Shown here: piece after piece, positions 36,202-49,980 of the stretch
How positions within the stretch are numbered: position 1 is the stretch's first letter
Layout: each line of letters starts with the position of its first letter
NCBI RefSeq assembly: GCF_963678635.1
Contig: NC_087070.1
Span: 31,227,704-31,287,703, forward strand
Length of the DNA: 60,000 nt
Reading direction: 5' to 3'
Source of the DNA: Symsagittifera roscoffensis
Taxonomy: Eukaryota > Xenacoelomorpha > Acoela > Convolutidae
Position numbers and translations under genes: made by a program
Notes under the pieces: model-generated
Seen by the model: only the letters and a program-made list of their open reading frames with translations
The model's database searches: none
Told to the model about the DNA's origin: nothing

Positions 36202-37539
36202 TCAAATTAACTTAATTACATTCAAAAGTAGTGAACTCATGACTGGGTCTCAGTATGCCCACGAGGTCAGTCCTAAAAACAGGGCTATTACTATTTATTA
36301 TATTACTAATGTTTTTGTTCAGTAGATAAAAATCATCATCTCCATCGAAGATGGATCAACCCTTTCCCTCACTCCTAGCTTCTCATTCTCTGAAAATGAA
36401 TCGGGATGTTATTTAAAAACAACTCAGGACATGACCAGGAAGGTAACAGTTTATATATAACAGTTTGAGTCTGGGGCCCGAGACCCCTCCGGATTCTGGA
36501 ATCCGGGGAAATAGCACTCCCTACAACTCGGAATGGTTCCTGACAAACTCCAATCACAGTTTCAACCTGTTGTCGTTTTCTCGTAGTTGTTTTCACTGCA
36601 ACTATTGTTGTTCTGTTTCGCCGTTTCAGTGTAGGCGAAATCTAAAAAGGTTACGTGTCGTTCACGCCCAAATCGAAGTTTTAAAAATTAGCATGTCAGT
36701 TAAAACCAACCCTTCCCGATTCGTCTAATTGTTCAAATAACGCTGCCAATCCATTAAAACCATCAATCTTCCAGGATAGATGTTCTTTTTCTGTGCGATA
36801 AAATTTCGATTGCAAAACTGCATTTTCGTACTTTCTGGTCGAATGTCACATACTCCCCGGACAGCCCGGTCAATGTCCTCATTGAGTCTCGTAGTCTTCA
36901 TCGAAATGATACAGTGCCATCGAACAGAAATTACAAAAAGCATAATAACACTTTTATCCACGTCCTATCGACTCACTGCAGAATATAAATGGCACCATAC
37001 TACACTACTATAGCCTTCCAAATTCTTTCACCAATCTGCACTTTCGAGGATATACTTAAGATAAAACATCTTTTTAGACTTCCAAGGTCTATATCCCGAT
37101 TTAGAACTTTTTCTTCTAGGTTTAAAAAGTGTAGGGACGCAGGACAGTCCTGCCAACCCACAAACTAAAACTATCCTACTATGCTTCTTCCCTTCGGAAA
37201 TTTAGTTGTTACTGACCCTGGATATCAAAATTAATAAACTCGGTAATTAGAAAGAACAATGAAATAACGTCTCGCATTTTCACCGCAGTCGTTTTACAAT
37301 CAGCAAACACAAGCCATCATAAACCAGAGAACAGATGCCAGGAAAATTCCAATGCTACAGATCGTGATTCTTGCCTAAGTGTCAACAAATGAGCTATTTC
37401 CGAGAAATAAATGTTAATACTATATCGCTACGCTCGCTAGCTTGCTTGTGTAATTAAAAACGCTGAATGATATATGACAAGTTTAATTCAATCCGTTAGA
37501 GTCCATTAACAGTCTAGTAATTTAGTAAGTTCATACGAT

Positions 37540-38094
37540 TTATTTCTTTTTCGGGAACAGCTCGTTCAATTTGGGAATTTGAATATCGAATTCCTCATCT
37601 TCACCCTCTTCCTCATGGTGATCATGAGATGCGTTAAGAGCTTGCTCTTCTTCGTATGCTTCCGGTGATACCTCGGGAAAAGCTTCATGGATTTCATCAT
37701 CCGACATCTGTGTTAAACATTTCATAGAGGTATACTTGGATGCCTGTTGCTTCAAGGTAGACGACCGTGCACTGCCTTCCGCTTTAAATTCGGCAAAAGA
37801 TTTTTCGTAATCTTTTTTCAGTTTGTCGATTTCACTAGTCATTGTGTTCACTGGACGGGAAACTTTCACGCTTTCCATTACTTTTTTCATCTCATCTACA
37901 ATGGGTTTCTTCGAAGCTCCGAGAACCGTCTTGTAATGTTCCCAATCCGGAGTTTTCTGTTTCTCTGGAAGAGATTCAACTTTTGCGGCTAGTGCTTCTG
38001 ATTTTGATCTAAAAGCATTAAACGCTGCTCGCTGCTCAGGAGCCACAATGTCGGCCATTTTGGTCCAGTTGACTCTGGCTGCTGCTCTTGCCAT
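37540..38094 (-). CDS. ATPsynD: ATP synthase subunit d, unit 7
   Basis: Protein identical to unit 1, with the same synonymous Thr86 change as unit 3. Confidence 0.92.
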   Translation of the reverse strand: MARAAARVNWTKMADIVAPEQRAAFNAFRSKSEALAAKVESLPEKQKTPDWEHYKTVLGASKKPIVDEMKKVMESVKVSRPVNTMTSEIDKLKKDYEKSFAEFKAEGSARSSTLKQQASKYTSMKCLTQMSDDEIHEAFPEVSPEAYEEEQALNASHDHHEEEGEDEEFDIQIPKLNELFPKKK

Positions 38095-38635
38095 ATTACT
38101 CTGAAATCAATTTTAAAAAATACAATCTAAACATTAAATCTTTTTTTGTCTTTTTTTTCTTTTCTTTTTCTAATCAGAAAGTCGAAAATATGATAATAAC
38201 AGTCCCTTCATCACATTATCTAGTCAAAATCCTATGAATTTTCTAGATATCGAAGAGTAAAGTATAATGTTAAGAGAAGTAAGTCAGATGGTTTCAGAGA
38301 AGTAATTCAGAGTATAGAAGAGAGTCAGATGGTTGGATTTCAAGCCAAATAGATTTTTTTTCTTTTTTTTTTCTTCTGGTAATCAGAAGGTCAAAAGTAT
38401 CATAGTAACCGAGGTTACAGTCATGAGTCCCTTTATCATGTATTCCAGTCAAAATCCTTGGAATTTTTTAGATATGGAAGTGATAATGATAAAAGAAGAT
38501 GACAAGTGTTTAAGTCCTTTTCAGTTAAAATCGATACGGGTTACGTTTCTTCAATAAGAACACGCAACTCGACACGAGATAATATAATATACAAGTGTTA
38601 CAAGTAAAAAATTTCGTCGAAAGTTATTTTGTCAT

Positions 38636-39687
38636 TTATTGTTCCGAGTACGCAATGGCGTTCGCAATCTGTATTGCCAGGGAGATTCTCTGTTTTAAAA
38701 AGCTGCCTGCTCTGGGTTCCTCAGTGCATATGCTTAGGTTCTTACAAAGCTTGCTCAAAAAAACTTCTGTGCTGGGGCCGGCCGCGCCCTGAATTTCAAA
38801 AGCTAGCGGTTGGAAAAGATATCCATCATTTACAAGATCTTTATACTTGTCAATTTATCGCTCTTCCGCTTTAGCGGCAGCCGTACCAGGGTTACAAACA
38901 GACCCGGCATTAATCCTACAAGGAGCGCTAAGGAGTCTACTACCGTTACATCCCACAAGAGCTGCTTACCATCAGCCCATGGAACGAGCGTCAAACCGTC
39001 TGGTCGCTTCTGATCGGTCCTGTAGAGGTGTCGTGGTTCTAAAACAGACGGAATGTGAGTAGATGATAGACTCTGCTTTATAAGGGCATTCAGGTTTGAA
39101 TGCCTAGAGAATCTCCCTGCACTTTTGAGGCAAGAAAGACCGTGCCAACCATCCTCGGTAACGTCTTTTCCGCACACGCATTTATGCCGTTTGCATATTT
39201 TTGATCCTAATCGAAGTCCTATCGCAATTCTGAGTTGTTGGTTTGACAGTTTTAACCTTAAATTTTTGCACGGGATGACGTTCAACCATTGGGAGCCAAA
39301 TCTATCTTGGAACGCGTTGAACCTTTTTACGTCCGTTGGTTCGAGTCATTAAATCAAGTCTGCAATTTCGCTGTCAAAAATTGGCTCCGTCCAATTTTTT
39401 TGGATGTCATTTTCCGGACTCATTTCAAATTTTCCAAGGTCAAACCACCGTTTAAGCGCATCATCATAGGTTCCATCCACATGCTCCAAACCAAAGATTT
39501 TGCTCAAGGCATCTTTTGCTCCTACTGCTGAGGCTAAGAAAGCGGGTAAAGCGAGTAGACGAGCGGAAGAAACGCCCAAGCCACCTTTGGCTGCCGGGAG
39601 AACAGCTTGTAAAATTTGGTTATCATCCATTTTCACGTTAGTGACCTTGCAGAACGAATTTCTTAGTAATTTATCGTAACGTTCCAA
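38636..39687 (-). pseudogene. Non-LTR endonuclease fragment, unit 7
   Basis: Matches unit 3, including SPENDIQ and the GC frameshift. Confidence 0.65.
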
Positions 39688-40330
39688 AAAATAAGGTATT
39701 TAAAAAAGTAAATTAAGAACTTTTTTGCACATTTATGCATCATCAGGTTTAAAAGTAAAAAAAAAATTGTTAAATGATCATCGACCATAAAAACATCCTC
39801 GGATATTGGCTATACACGATAATAAAAACTCTATCAATCAGATTTCAAATTCGCGCCAAAACTACATCATGATCATACTATCAGACTTAAGTTTCTGAGA
39901 CAGTCTCTAGTTTTATCTTTAAATTAAATTAAATTCAAATTTCATTTGTCTCAATTTTTAATTTCGGAACAAGTCAATTTTTTATTTCGAAATTTATTTG
40001 TTTTTAAAGAGATTTTTGATAGAAAGTAACTCTGAAACGTTTCCGCAACTATGTTCATCGTCATGATTTTTACAAAAAACCTATCTAAACGACGATAAAA
40101 CAACAATTTAACGATGTTATTTACAATAATTCACATAAATTGTTGTTCTAAAACATCATGTTAAAAAATTAGCCAATCACAGTTGACTTCTGAAATTACT
40201 ATTTACATTCAAACACTTTTAACCTCTAAAAATGATTAAACAAATTTTAATTAATTTGTCTGGAAGTTTCTGAGTCATAATTTCGATTTAGACATGTACC
40301 TTTTAAATAAAAAATCAAAAAGATTTGTGA

Positions 40331-40840
40331 CTAAACTTGCAGTGTTAACTTCCTGCTCCTGACCTCATAGCGCGTGCTCAAGCACGGTTTCTCTTTCCTG
40401 AATTGAATTGCCTCAAGTATTCAAAGTTTTGTTTGGATGTTTGACCTATCTACAATTTCCCAACTAAGATCTGCGCTATTTCCCTCAGGACTGCATTGTT
40501 GAAGAGGGCCTACCGGTGAGTCTGCTTTCTTATGTTTCTCAATTTTAGTGGTCAAATGTCGAACAATTTTTCCGGCATAGGTGGAAATGCATTAACTACA
40601 TGACAGTTACAAAATCACTCTTGACTTGAGGTCATTAAAAAATGCTGACTTCAGTGATGGTAAAATTGATTGTAACATTCGCCCGGAAGTACATATCGTC
40701 GGAAAGAACGAGTGGCTAGCGTCGAAACACAACTCTACATCCTTTTTCACCGTCTCTGCCAAAGCCATTTCTTTTGGTGGTTTTCCTAAAATCGGGTCGA
40801 TAGACAAAACGTTACTGCTTTCCGGCTTTGACCAGAACGC
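40331..40840 (-). pseudogene. Penelope-like GIY-YIG fragment, unit 7
   Basis: Matches unit 3 except for C at 40300 immediately downstream, one of two base differences noted between the higher-order blocks. Confidence 0.75.
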
Positions 40841-42178
40841 TCAAATTAACTTAATTACATGCAAAAGTAGTGAACTCATGACTGGGTCTCAGTATGCCCA
40901 CGAGGTCAGTCCTAAAAACAGGGCTATTACTATTTATTATATTACTAATGTTTTTGTTCAGTAGATAAAAATCATCATCTCCATCGAAGATGGATCAACC
41001 CTTTCCCTCACTCCTAGCTTCTCATTCTCTGAAAATGAATCGGGATGTTATTTAAAAACAACTCAGGACATGACCAGGAAGGTAACAGTTTATATATAAC
41101 AGTTTGAGTCTGGGGCCCGAGACCCCTCCGGATTCTGGAATCCGGGGAAATAGCACTCCCTACAACTCGGAATGGTTCCTGACAAACTCCAATCACAGTT
41201 TCAACCTGTTGTCGTTTTCTCGTAGTTGTTTTCACTGCAACTATTGTTGTTCTGTTTCGCCGTTTCAGTGTAGGCGAAATCTAAAAAGGTTACGTGTCGT
41301 TCACGCCCAAATCGAAGTTTTAAAAATTAGCATGTCAGTTAAAACCAACCCTTCCCGATTCGTCTAATTGTTCAAATAACGCTGCCAATCCATTAAAACC
41401 ATCAATCTTCCAGGATAGATGTTCTTTTTCTGTGCGATAAAATTTCGATTGCAAAACTGCATTTTCGTACTTTCTGGTCGAATGTCACATACTCCCCGGA
41501 CAGCCCGGTCAATGTCCTCATTGAGTCTCGTAGTCTTCATCGAAATGATACAGTGCCATCGAACAGAAATTACAAAAAGCATAATAACACTTTTATCCAC
41601 GTCCTATCGACTCACTGCAGAATATAAATGGCACCATACTACACTACTATAGCCTTCCAAATTCTTTCACCAATCTGCACTTTCGAGGATATACTTAAGA
41701 TAAAACATCTTTTTAGACTTCCAAGGTCTATATCCCGATTTAGAACTTTTTCTTCTAGGTTTAAAAAGTGTAGGGACGCAGGACAGTCCTGCCAACCCAC
41801 AAACTAAAACTATCCTACTATGCTTCTTCCCTTCGGAAATTTAGTTGTTACTGACCCTGGATATCAAAATTAATAAACTCGGTAATTAGAAAGAACAATG
41901 AAATAACGTCTCGCATTTTCACCGCAGTCGTTTTACAATCAGCAAACACAAGCCATCATAAACCAGAGAACAGATGCCAGGAAAATTCCAATGCTACAGA
42001 TCGTGATTCTTGCCTAAGTGTCAACAAATGAGCTATTTCCGAGAAATAAATGTTAATACTATATCGCTACGCTCGCTAGCTTGCTTGTGTAATTAAAAAC
42101 GCTGAATGATATATGACAAGTTTAATTCAATCCGTTAGAGTCCATTAACAGTCTAGTAATTTAGTAAGTTCATACGAT

Positions 42179-42733
42179 TTATTTCTTTTTCGGGAACAGC
42201 TCGTTCAATTTGGGAATTTGAATATCGAATTCCTCATCTTCACCCTCTTCCTCATGGTGATCATGAGATGCGTTAAGAGCTTGCTCTTCTTCGTATGCTT
42301 CCGGTGATACCTCGGGAAAAGCTTCATGGATTTCATCATCCGACATCTGTGTTAAACATTTCATAGAGGTATACTTGGATGCCTGTTGCTTCAAGGTAGA
42401 CGACCGTGCACTGCCTTCCGCTTTAAATTCGGCAAAAGATTTTTCGTAATCTTTTTTCAGTTTGTCGATTTCACTGGTCATTGTGTTCACTGGACGGGAA
42501 ACTTTCACGCTTTCCATTACTTTTTTCATCTCATCTACAATGGGTTTCTTCGAAGCTCCGAGAACCGTCTTGTAATGTTCCCAATCCGGAGTTTTCTGTT
42601 TCTCTGGAAGAGATTCAACTTTTGCGGCTAGTGCTTCTGATTTTGATCTAAAAGCATTAAACGCTGCTCGCTGCTCAGGAGCCACAATGTCGGCCATTTT
42701 GGTCCAGTTGACTCTGGCTGCTGCTCTTGCCAT
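42179..42733 (-). CDS. ATPsynD: ATP synthase subunit d, unit 8
   Basis: Protein identical to unit 1; upstream flank as in unit 4. Confidence 0.92.
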   Translation of the reverse strand: MARAAARVNWTKMADIVAPEQRAAFNAFRSKSEALAAKVESLPEKQKTPDWEHYKTVLGASKKPIVDEMKKVMESVKVSRPVNTMTSEIDKLKKDYEKSFAEFKAEGSARSSTLKQQASKYTSMKCLTQMSDDEIHEAFPEVSPEAYEEEQALNASHDHHEEEGEDEEFDIQIPKLNELFPKKK

Positions 42734-43287
42734 ATTACTCTGAAATCAATTTCAAAAAATATAATCTAAACATTAAATCTTTTTTTGTCTTTTTTTTTCT
42801 TTTCTTTTTCTAATCAGAAAGTCGAAAATATGATAATAACAGGCAAAGTCAGAAGTCCCTTCATCACATTATCTAGTCAAAATCCTATGAATTTTCTAGA
42901 TATCGAAGAGTAAAGTATAATGTTAAGAGAAGTAAGTCAGATGGTTTCAGAGAAGTAATTCAGAGTATAGAAGAGAGTCAGATGGTTGGATTTCAAGCCA
43001 AATAGATTTTTTTTCTTTTTTTTTCTTCTGGTAATCAGAAGGTCAAAAGTATCATAGTAACCGAGGTTACAGTCATGAGTCCCTTTATCATGTATTCCAG
43101 TCAAAATCCTTGGAATTTTTTAGATATGGAAGTGATAATGATAAAAGAAGATGACAAGTGTTTAAGTCCTTTTCAGTTAAAATCGATACGGGTTACGTTT
43201 CTTCAATAAGAACACGCAACTCGACACGAGATAATATAATATACAAGTGTTACAAGTAAAAAATTTCGTCGAAAGTTATTTTGTCAT

Positions 43288-44337
43288 TTATTGTTCCGAG
43301 TACGCAATGGCGTTCGCAATCTGTATTGCCAGGGAGATTCTCTGTTTTAAAAAGCTGCCTGCTCTGGGTTCCTCAGTGCATATGCTTAGGTTCTTACAAA
43401 GCTTGCTCAAAAAAACTTCTGTGCTGGGGCCGGCCGCGCCCTGAATTTCAAAAGCTAGCGGTTGGAAAAGATATCCATCATTTACAAGATCTTTATACTT
43501 GTCAATTTTTCGCTCTTCCGCTTTAGCGGCAGCCGTACCAGGGTTACAAACAGACCCGGCATTAATCCTACAAGGAGCTAAGGAGTCTGCTACCGTTACA
43601 TCCCACAAGAGCTGCTTACCATCAGCCCATGGAACGAGCGTCAAACCGTCTGGTCGCTTCTGATCGGTCCTGTAGAGATGTCGTGGTTCTAAAGCAGACG
43701 GAATGTGAGTAGATGATAGACTCTGCTTTATAAGGGCATTCAGGTTTGAATGCCTAGAGAATCTCCCTGCACTTTTGAGGCAAGAAAGACCGTGCCAACC
43801 ATCCTCGGTAACGTCTTTTCCGCACACGCATTTATGCCGTTTGCATATTTTTGATCCTAATCGAAGTCCTATCGCAATTCTGAGTTGTTGGTTTGACAGT
43901 TTTAACCTTAAATTTTTGCACGGGATGACGTTCAACCATTGGGAGCCAAATCTATCTTGGAACGCGTTGAACCTTTTTACGTCCGTTGGTTCGAGTCGTT
44001 AAATCAAGTCTGCAATTTCGCTGTCAAAAATTGGCTCCGTCCAATTTTTTTGGATTTCATTTTCCGGACTCATTTCAAATTTTCCAAGGTCAAACCACCG
44101 TTTAAGCGCATCATCATAGGTTCCATCCACATGCTCCAAACCAAAGATTTTGCTCAAGGCATATTTTGCTCCTACTGCTGAGGCTAAGAAAGCGGGTAAA
44201 GCGAGTAGACGAGCGGAAGAAACGCCCAAGCCACCTTTGGCTGCCGGGAGAACAGCTTGTAAAATTTGGTTATCATCCATTTTCACGTTAGTGACCTTGC
44301 AGAACGAATTTCTTAGTAATTTATCGTAACGTTCCAA
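43288..44337 (-). pseudogene. Non-LTR endonuclease fragment, unit 8
   Basis: Matches unit 4, with the same 215-aa open downstream frame (43288-43935). Confidence 0.7.
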
Positions 44338-44980
44338 AAAATAAGGTATTTAAAAAAGTAAATTAAGAACTTTTTTGCACATTTATGCATCATCAGGTTT
44401 AAAAGTAAAAAAAAAATTGTTAAATGATCATCGACCATAAAAACATCCTCGGATATTGGCTATACACGATAATAAAAACTCTATCAATCAGATTTCAAAT
44501 TCGCGCCAAAACTACATCATGATCATACTATCAGACTTAAGTTTTTGAGACAGTCTCTAGTTTTATCTTTAAATTAAATTAAATTCAAATTTCATTTGTC
44601 TCAATTTTTAATTTCGGAACAAGTCAATTTTTTATTTCGAAATTTATTTGTTTTTAAAGAGATTTTTGATAGAAAGTAACTCTGAAACGTTTCCGCAACT
44701 ATGTTCATCGTCAGGATTTTTACAAAAAACTTATCTAAACGACAATAAAACAACAATTTAACGATGTTATTTACAATAATTCACATAAATTGTTGTTCTA
44801 AAACATCATGTTAAAAAATTAGCCAATCACAGTTGACTTCTGAAATTACTATTTACATTCAAACACTTTTAACCTCTAAAAATGATTAAACAAATTTTAA
44901 TTAATTTGTCTGGAAGTTTCTGAGTCATAATTTCGATTTAGACATGTACGTTTTAAATAAAAAATCAAAAAGTTTTGTGA

Positions 44981-45490
44981 CTAAACTTGCAGTGTTAACT
45001 TCCTGCTCCTGACCTCATAGCGCGTGCTCAAGCACGGTTTCTCTTTCCTGAATTGAATTGCCTCTAGTATTCAAAGTTTTGTTTGGATGTTTGACCTATC
45101 TACAATTTCCCAACTAAGATCTGCGCTATTTCCCTCAGGACTGCATTGTTGAAGAGGGCCTACCGGTGAGTCTGCTTTCTTATGTTTCTCAATTTTAGTG
45201 GTCAAATGTCGAACAATTTTTCCGGCATAGGTGGAAATGCATTAACTACATGACAGTTACAAAATCACTCTTGACTTGAGGTCATTAAAAAATGCTGACT
45301 TCAGTGATGGTAAAATTGATTGTAACATTCGCCCGGAAGTACATATCGTCGGAAAGAACGAGTGGCTAGCGTCGAAACACAACTCTACATCCTTTTTCAC
45401 CGTCTCTGCCAAAGCCATTTCTTTTGGTGGTTTTCCTAAAATCGGGTCGATAGACAAAACGTTACTGCTTTCCGGCTTTGACCAGAACGC
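44981..45490 (-). pseudogene. Penelope-like GIY-YIG fragment, unit 8
   Basis: Matches unit 4. Confidence 0.75.
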
Positions 45491-46829
45491 TCAAATTAAC
45501 TTAATTACATGCAAAAGTAGTGAACTCATGACTGGGTCTCAGTATGCCCACGAGGTCAGTCCTAAAAACAGGGCTATTACTATTTATTATATTACTAATG
45601 TTTTTGTTCAGTAGATAAAAATCATAATCTCCATCGAAGATGGATCAACCCTTTCCCTCACTCCTAGCTTCTCATTCTCTGAAAATGAATCGGGATGTTA
45701 TTTAAAAACAACTCAGGACATGACCAGGAAGGTAACAGTTCATAAATAACAGTTTGAGTCTGGGGCCCGAGACCCCTCCGGATTCTGGAATCCGGGGAAA
45801 TAGCACTCCCTACAACTCGGAATGGTTCCTGACAAACTCCAATCACAGTTTCAACCTGTTGTCGTTTTCTCGTAGTTGTTTTCACTGCAACTATTGTTGT
45901 TCTGTTTCGCCGTTTCAGTGTAGGCGAAATCTAAAAAGGTTACGTGTCGTTCACGCCCAAATCGAAGTTTTAAAAATTAGCATGTCAGTTAAAACCAACC
46001 CTTCCCGATTCGTCTAATTGTTCAAATAACGCTGCCAATCCATTAAAACCATCAATCTTCCAGGATAGATGTTCTTTTTCTGTGCGATAAAATTTCGATT
46101 GCAAAACTGCATTTTCGTACATTCTGGTCGAATGTCACATACTCCCCGGACAGCCCGGTCAATGTCCTCATTGAGTCTCGTAGTCTTCATCGAAATGATA
46201 CAGTGCCATCGAACAGAAATTACAAAAAGCATAATAACACTTTTATCCACGTCCTATCGACTCACTGCAGAATATAAATGGCACCATACTACACTACTAT
46301 AGCCTTCCAAATTCTTTCACCAATCTGCACTTTCGAGGATATACTTAAGATAAAACATCTTTTTAGACTTCCAAGGTCTATATCCCGATTTAGAACTTTT
46401 TCTTCTAGGTTTAAAAAGTGTAGGGACGCAGGACAGTCCTGCCAACCCACAAACTAAAACTATCCTACTATGCTTCTTCCCTTCGGAAATTTAGTTGTTA
46501 CTGACCCTGGATATCAAAATTAATAAACTCGGTAATTAGAAAGAACAATGAAATAACGTCTCGCATTTTCACCGCAGTCGTTTTACAATCAGCAAACACA
46601 AGCCATCATAAAATCAGAGAACAGATGCCAGGAAAATTCCAATGCTACAGATCGTGATTCTTGCCTAAGTGTCAACAAATGAGCTATTTCCGAGAAATAA
46701 ATGTTAATACTATATCGCTACGCTCGCTAGCTTGCTTGTGTAATTAAAAACGCTGAATGATATATGACAAGTTTAATTCAATCCGTTAGAGTCCATTAAC
46801 AGTCTAGTAATTTAGTAAGTTCATACGAT

Positions 46830-47384
46830 TTATTTCTTTTTCGGGAACAGCTCGGTCAATTTGGGAATTTGAATATCGAATTCCTCATCTTCACCCTCTT
46901 CCTCATGGTGATCATGAGATGCGTTAAGAGCTTGCTCTTCTTCGTATGCTTCCGGTGATACCTCGGGAAAAGCTTCATGGATTTCATCATCCGACATCTG
47001 TGTTAAACATTTCATAGAGGTATACTTGGATGCCTGTTGCTTCAAGGTAGACGACCGTGCACTGCCTTCCGCTTTAAATTCGGCAAAAGATTTTTCGTAA
47101 TCTTTTTTCAGTTTGTCGATTTCACTGGTCATTGTGTTCACTGGACGGGAAACTTTCACGCTTTCCATTACTTTTTTCATCTCATCTACAATGGGTTTCT
47201 TCGAAGCTCCGAGAACCGTCTTGTAATGTTCCCAATCCGGAGTTTTCTGTTTCTCTGGAAGAGATTCAACTTTTGCGGCTAGTGCTTCTGATTTTGATCT
47301 AAAAGCATTAAACGCTGCTCGCTGCTCAGGAGCCACAATGTCGGCCATTTTGGTCCAGTTGACTCTGGCTGCTGCTCTTGCCAT
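46830..47384 (-). CDS. ATPsynD: ATP synthase subunit d, unit 9
   Basis: Carries Thr177 as in unit 5. The gene and both upstream modules are intact although the rest of this unit is rearranged about 470 bp upstream of the start. Confidence 0.92.
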   Translation of the reverse strand: MARAAARVNWTKMADIVAPEQRAAFNAFRSKSEALAAKVESLPEKQKTPDWEHYKTVLGASKKPIVDEMKKVMESVKVSRPVNTMTSEIDKLKKDYEKSFAEFKAEGSARSSTLKQQASKYTSMKCLTQMSDDEIHEAFPEVSPEAYEEEQALNASHDHHEEEGEDEEFDIQIPKLTELFPKKK

Positions 47385-48132
47385 ATTACTCTGAAATCAA
47401 TTTTAAAAAATACAATCTAAACATTAAATCTTTTTTTGTCTTTTTTTTCTTTTCTTTTTCTAATCAGAAAGTCGAAAATATGATAATAACAGGCAAAGTC
47501 AGAAGTCCCTTCATCACATTATCTAGTCAAAATCCTATGAATTTTCTAGATATCGAAGAGTAAAGTATAATGTTAAGAGAAGTAAGTCAGATGGTTTCAG
47601 AGAAGTAATTCAGAGTATAGAAGAGAGTCAGATGGTTGGATTTCAAGCCAAATAGATTTTTTTTCTTTTTTTTTTCTTCTGGTAATCAGAAGGTCAAAAG
47701 TATCATAGTAACCGAGGTTACAGTCATGAGTCCCTTTATCATGTATTCCAGTCAAAATCCTTGGAATTTTTTAGATATGGAAGTGATAATGATAAAAGAA
47801 GATGACAAGTGTTTAAGTCCTTTTCAGTTAAAATCGATACGGGTTACGTTTGTTTTTAAAGAGATTTTTGATAGAAAGTAACTCTGAAACGTTTCCGCAA
47901 CTATGTTCATCGTCAGGATTTTTACAAAAACCTTATCTAAACGACGATAAAACAACAATTTAACGATGTTATTTACAATAATTCACATAAATTGTTGTTC
48001 TAAAACATCATGTTAAAAAATTAGCCTCTAAAAATGATAAAACAAATTTTAATTAATTTGTCTGGAAGTTTCTGAGTCATAATTTCGATTTAGACATGTA
48101 CGTTTTAAATAAAAAATCAAAAAGTTTTGTGA

Positions 48133-48642
48133 CTAAACTTGCAGTGTTAACTTCCTGCTCCTGACCTCATAGCGCGTGCTCAAGCACGGTTTCTCTTTCC
48201 TGAATTGAATTGCCTCTAGTATTCAAAGTTTTGTTTGGATGTTTGACCTATCTACAATTTCCCAACTAAGATCTGCGCTATTTCCCTCAGGACTGCATTG
48301 TTGAAGAGGGCCTACCGGTGAGTCTGCTTTCTTATGTTTCTCAATTTTAGTGGTCAAATGTCGAACAATTTTTCCGGCATAGGTGGAAATGCATTAACTA
48401 CATGACAGTTACAAAATCACTCTTGACTTGAGGTCATTAAAAAATGCTGACTTCAGTGATGGTAAAATTGATTGTAACATTCGCCCGGAAGTACATATCG
48501 TCGGAAAGAACGAGTGGCTAGCGTCGAAACACAACTCTACATCCTTTTTCACCGTCTCTGCCAAAGCCATTTCTTTTGGTGGTTTTCCTAAAATCGGGTC
48601 GATAGACAAAACGTTACTGCTTTCCGGCTTTGACCAGAACGC
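48133..48642 (-). pseudogene. Penelope-like GIY-YIG fragment, unit 9
   Basis: Same internal stops. It has CFDASHSF as in units 3 and 4 but the 50-bp downstream loss of unit 2, showing a recombination between unit types within this short stretch. No non-LTR fragment precedes it. Confidence 0.75.
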
Positions 48643-49980
48643 TCAAATTAACTTAATTACATGCAAAAGTAGTGAACTCATGACTGGGTCTCAGTATGCC
48701 CACGAGGTCAGTCCTAAAAACAGGGCTATTACTATTTATTATATTACTAATGTTTTTGTTCAGTAGATAAAAATCATCATCTCCATCGAAGATGGATCAA
48801 CCCTTTCCCTCACTCCTAGCTTCTCATTCTCTGAAAATGAATCGGGATGTTATTTAAAAACAACTCAGGACATGACCAGGAAGGTAACAGTTTATATATA
48901 ACAGTTTGAGTCTGGGGCCCGAGACCCCTCCGGATTCTGGAATCCGGGGAAATAGCACTCCCTACAACTCGGAATGGTTCCTGACAAACTCCAATCACAG
49001 TTTCAACCTGTTGTCGTTTTCTCGTAGTTGTTTTCACTGCAACTATTGTTGTTCTGTTTCGCCGTTTCAGTGTAGGCGAAATCTAAAAAGGTTACGTGTC
49101 GTTCACGCCCAAATCGAAGTTTTAAAAATTAGCATGTCAGTTAAAACCAACCCTTCCCGATTCGTCTAATTGTTCAAATAACGCTGCCAATCCATTAAAA
49201 CCATCAATCTTCCAGGATAGATGTTCTTTTTCTGTGCGATAAAATTTCGATTGCAAAACTGCATTTTCGTACATTCTGGTCGAATGTCACATACTCCCCG
49301 GACAGCCCGGTCAATGTCCTCATTGAGTCTCGTAGTCTTCATCGAAATGATACAGTGCCATCGAACAGAAATTACAAAAAGCATAATAACACTTTTATCC
49401 ACGTCCTATCGACTCACTGCAGAATATAAATGGCACCATACTACACTACTATAGCCTTCCAAATTCTTTCACCAATCTGCACTTTCGAGGATATACTTAA
49501 GATAAAACATCTTTTTAGACTTCCAAGGTCTATATCCCGATTTAGAACTTTGTCTTCTAGGTTTAAAAAGTGTAGGGACGCAGGACAGTCCTGCCAACAC
49601 ACAAACTAAAACTATCCTACTATGCTTCTTCCCTTCGGAAATTTAGTTGTTACTGACCCTGGATATCAAAATTAATAAACTCGGTAATTAGAAAGAACAA
49701 TGAAATAACGTCTCGCATTTTCACCGCAGTCGTTTTACAATCAGCAAACACAAGCCATCATAAACCAGAGAACAGATGCCAGGAAAATTCCAATGCTACA
49801 GATCGTGATTCTTGCCTAAGTGTCAACAAATGAGCTATTTCCGAGAAATAAATGTTAATACTATATCGCTACGCTCGCTAGCTTGCTTGTGTAATTAAAA
49901 ACGCTGAATGATATATGACAAGTTTAATTCAATCCGTTAGAGTCCATTAACAGTCTAGTAATTTAGTAAGTTCATACGAT

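Larger units (their letters stand above)
28747..46555. repeat. Higher-order block 2 (units 5-8), 17,809 bp
   Basis: Same four unit types in the same order and exactly the same length as block 1. By eye I found only two base differences from block 1: T at 11237 versus G at 29046, which changes ATP synthase residue 177, and G at 22491 versus C at 40300. A full alignment may reveal more. This is a recent duplication of a four-unit block or an assembly duplication. Confidence 0.92.
46556..49707. repeat. Unit 9: rearranged, internally deleted mosaic unit
   Basis: It starts as an A-type unit identical in phase to units 1 and 5, including the residue-177 variant. At 47851/47852 it jumps over what are 1,451 bp in unit 5 (30043-31493), removing the whole non-LTR fragment; a ttt microhomology lies at the junction. 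To the right it carries B-type sequence (the 50-bp deletion), then C/D-type variants and the 745-bp block. It is therefore a recombinant of several unit types. Confidence 0.88.
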
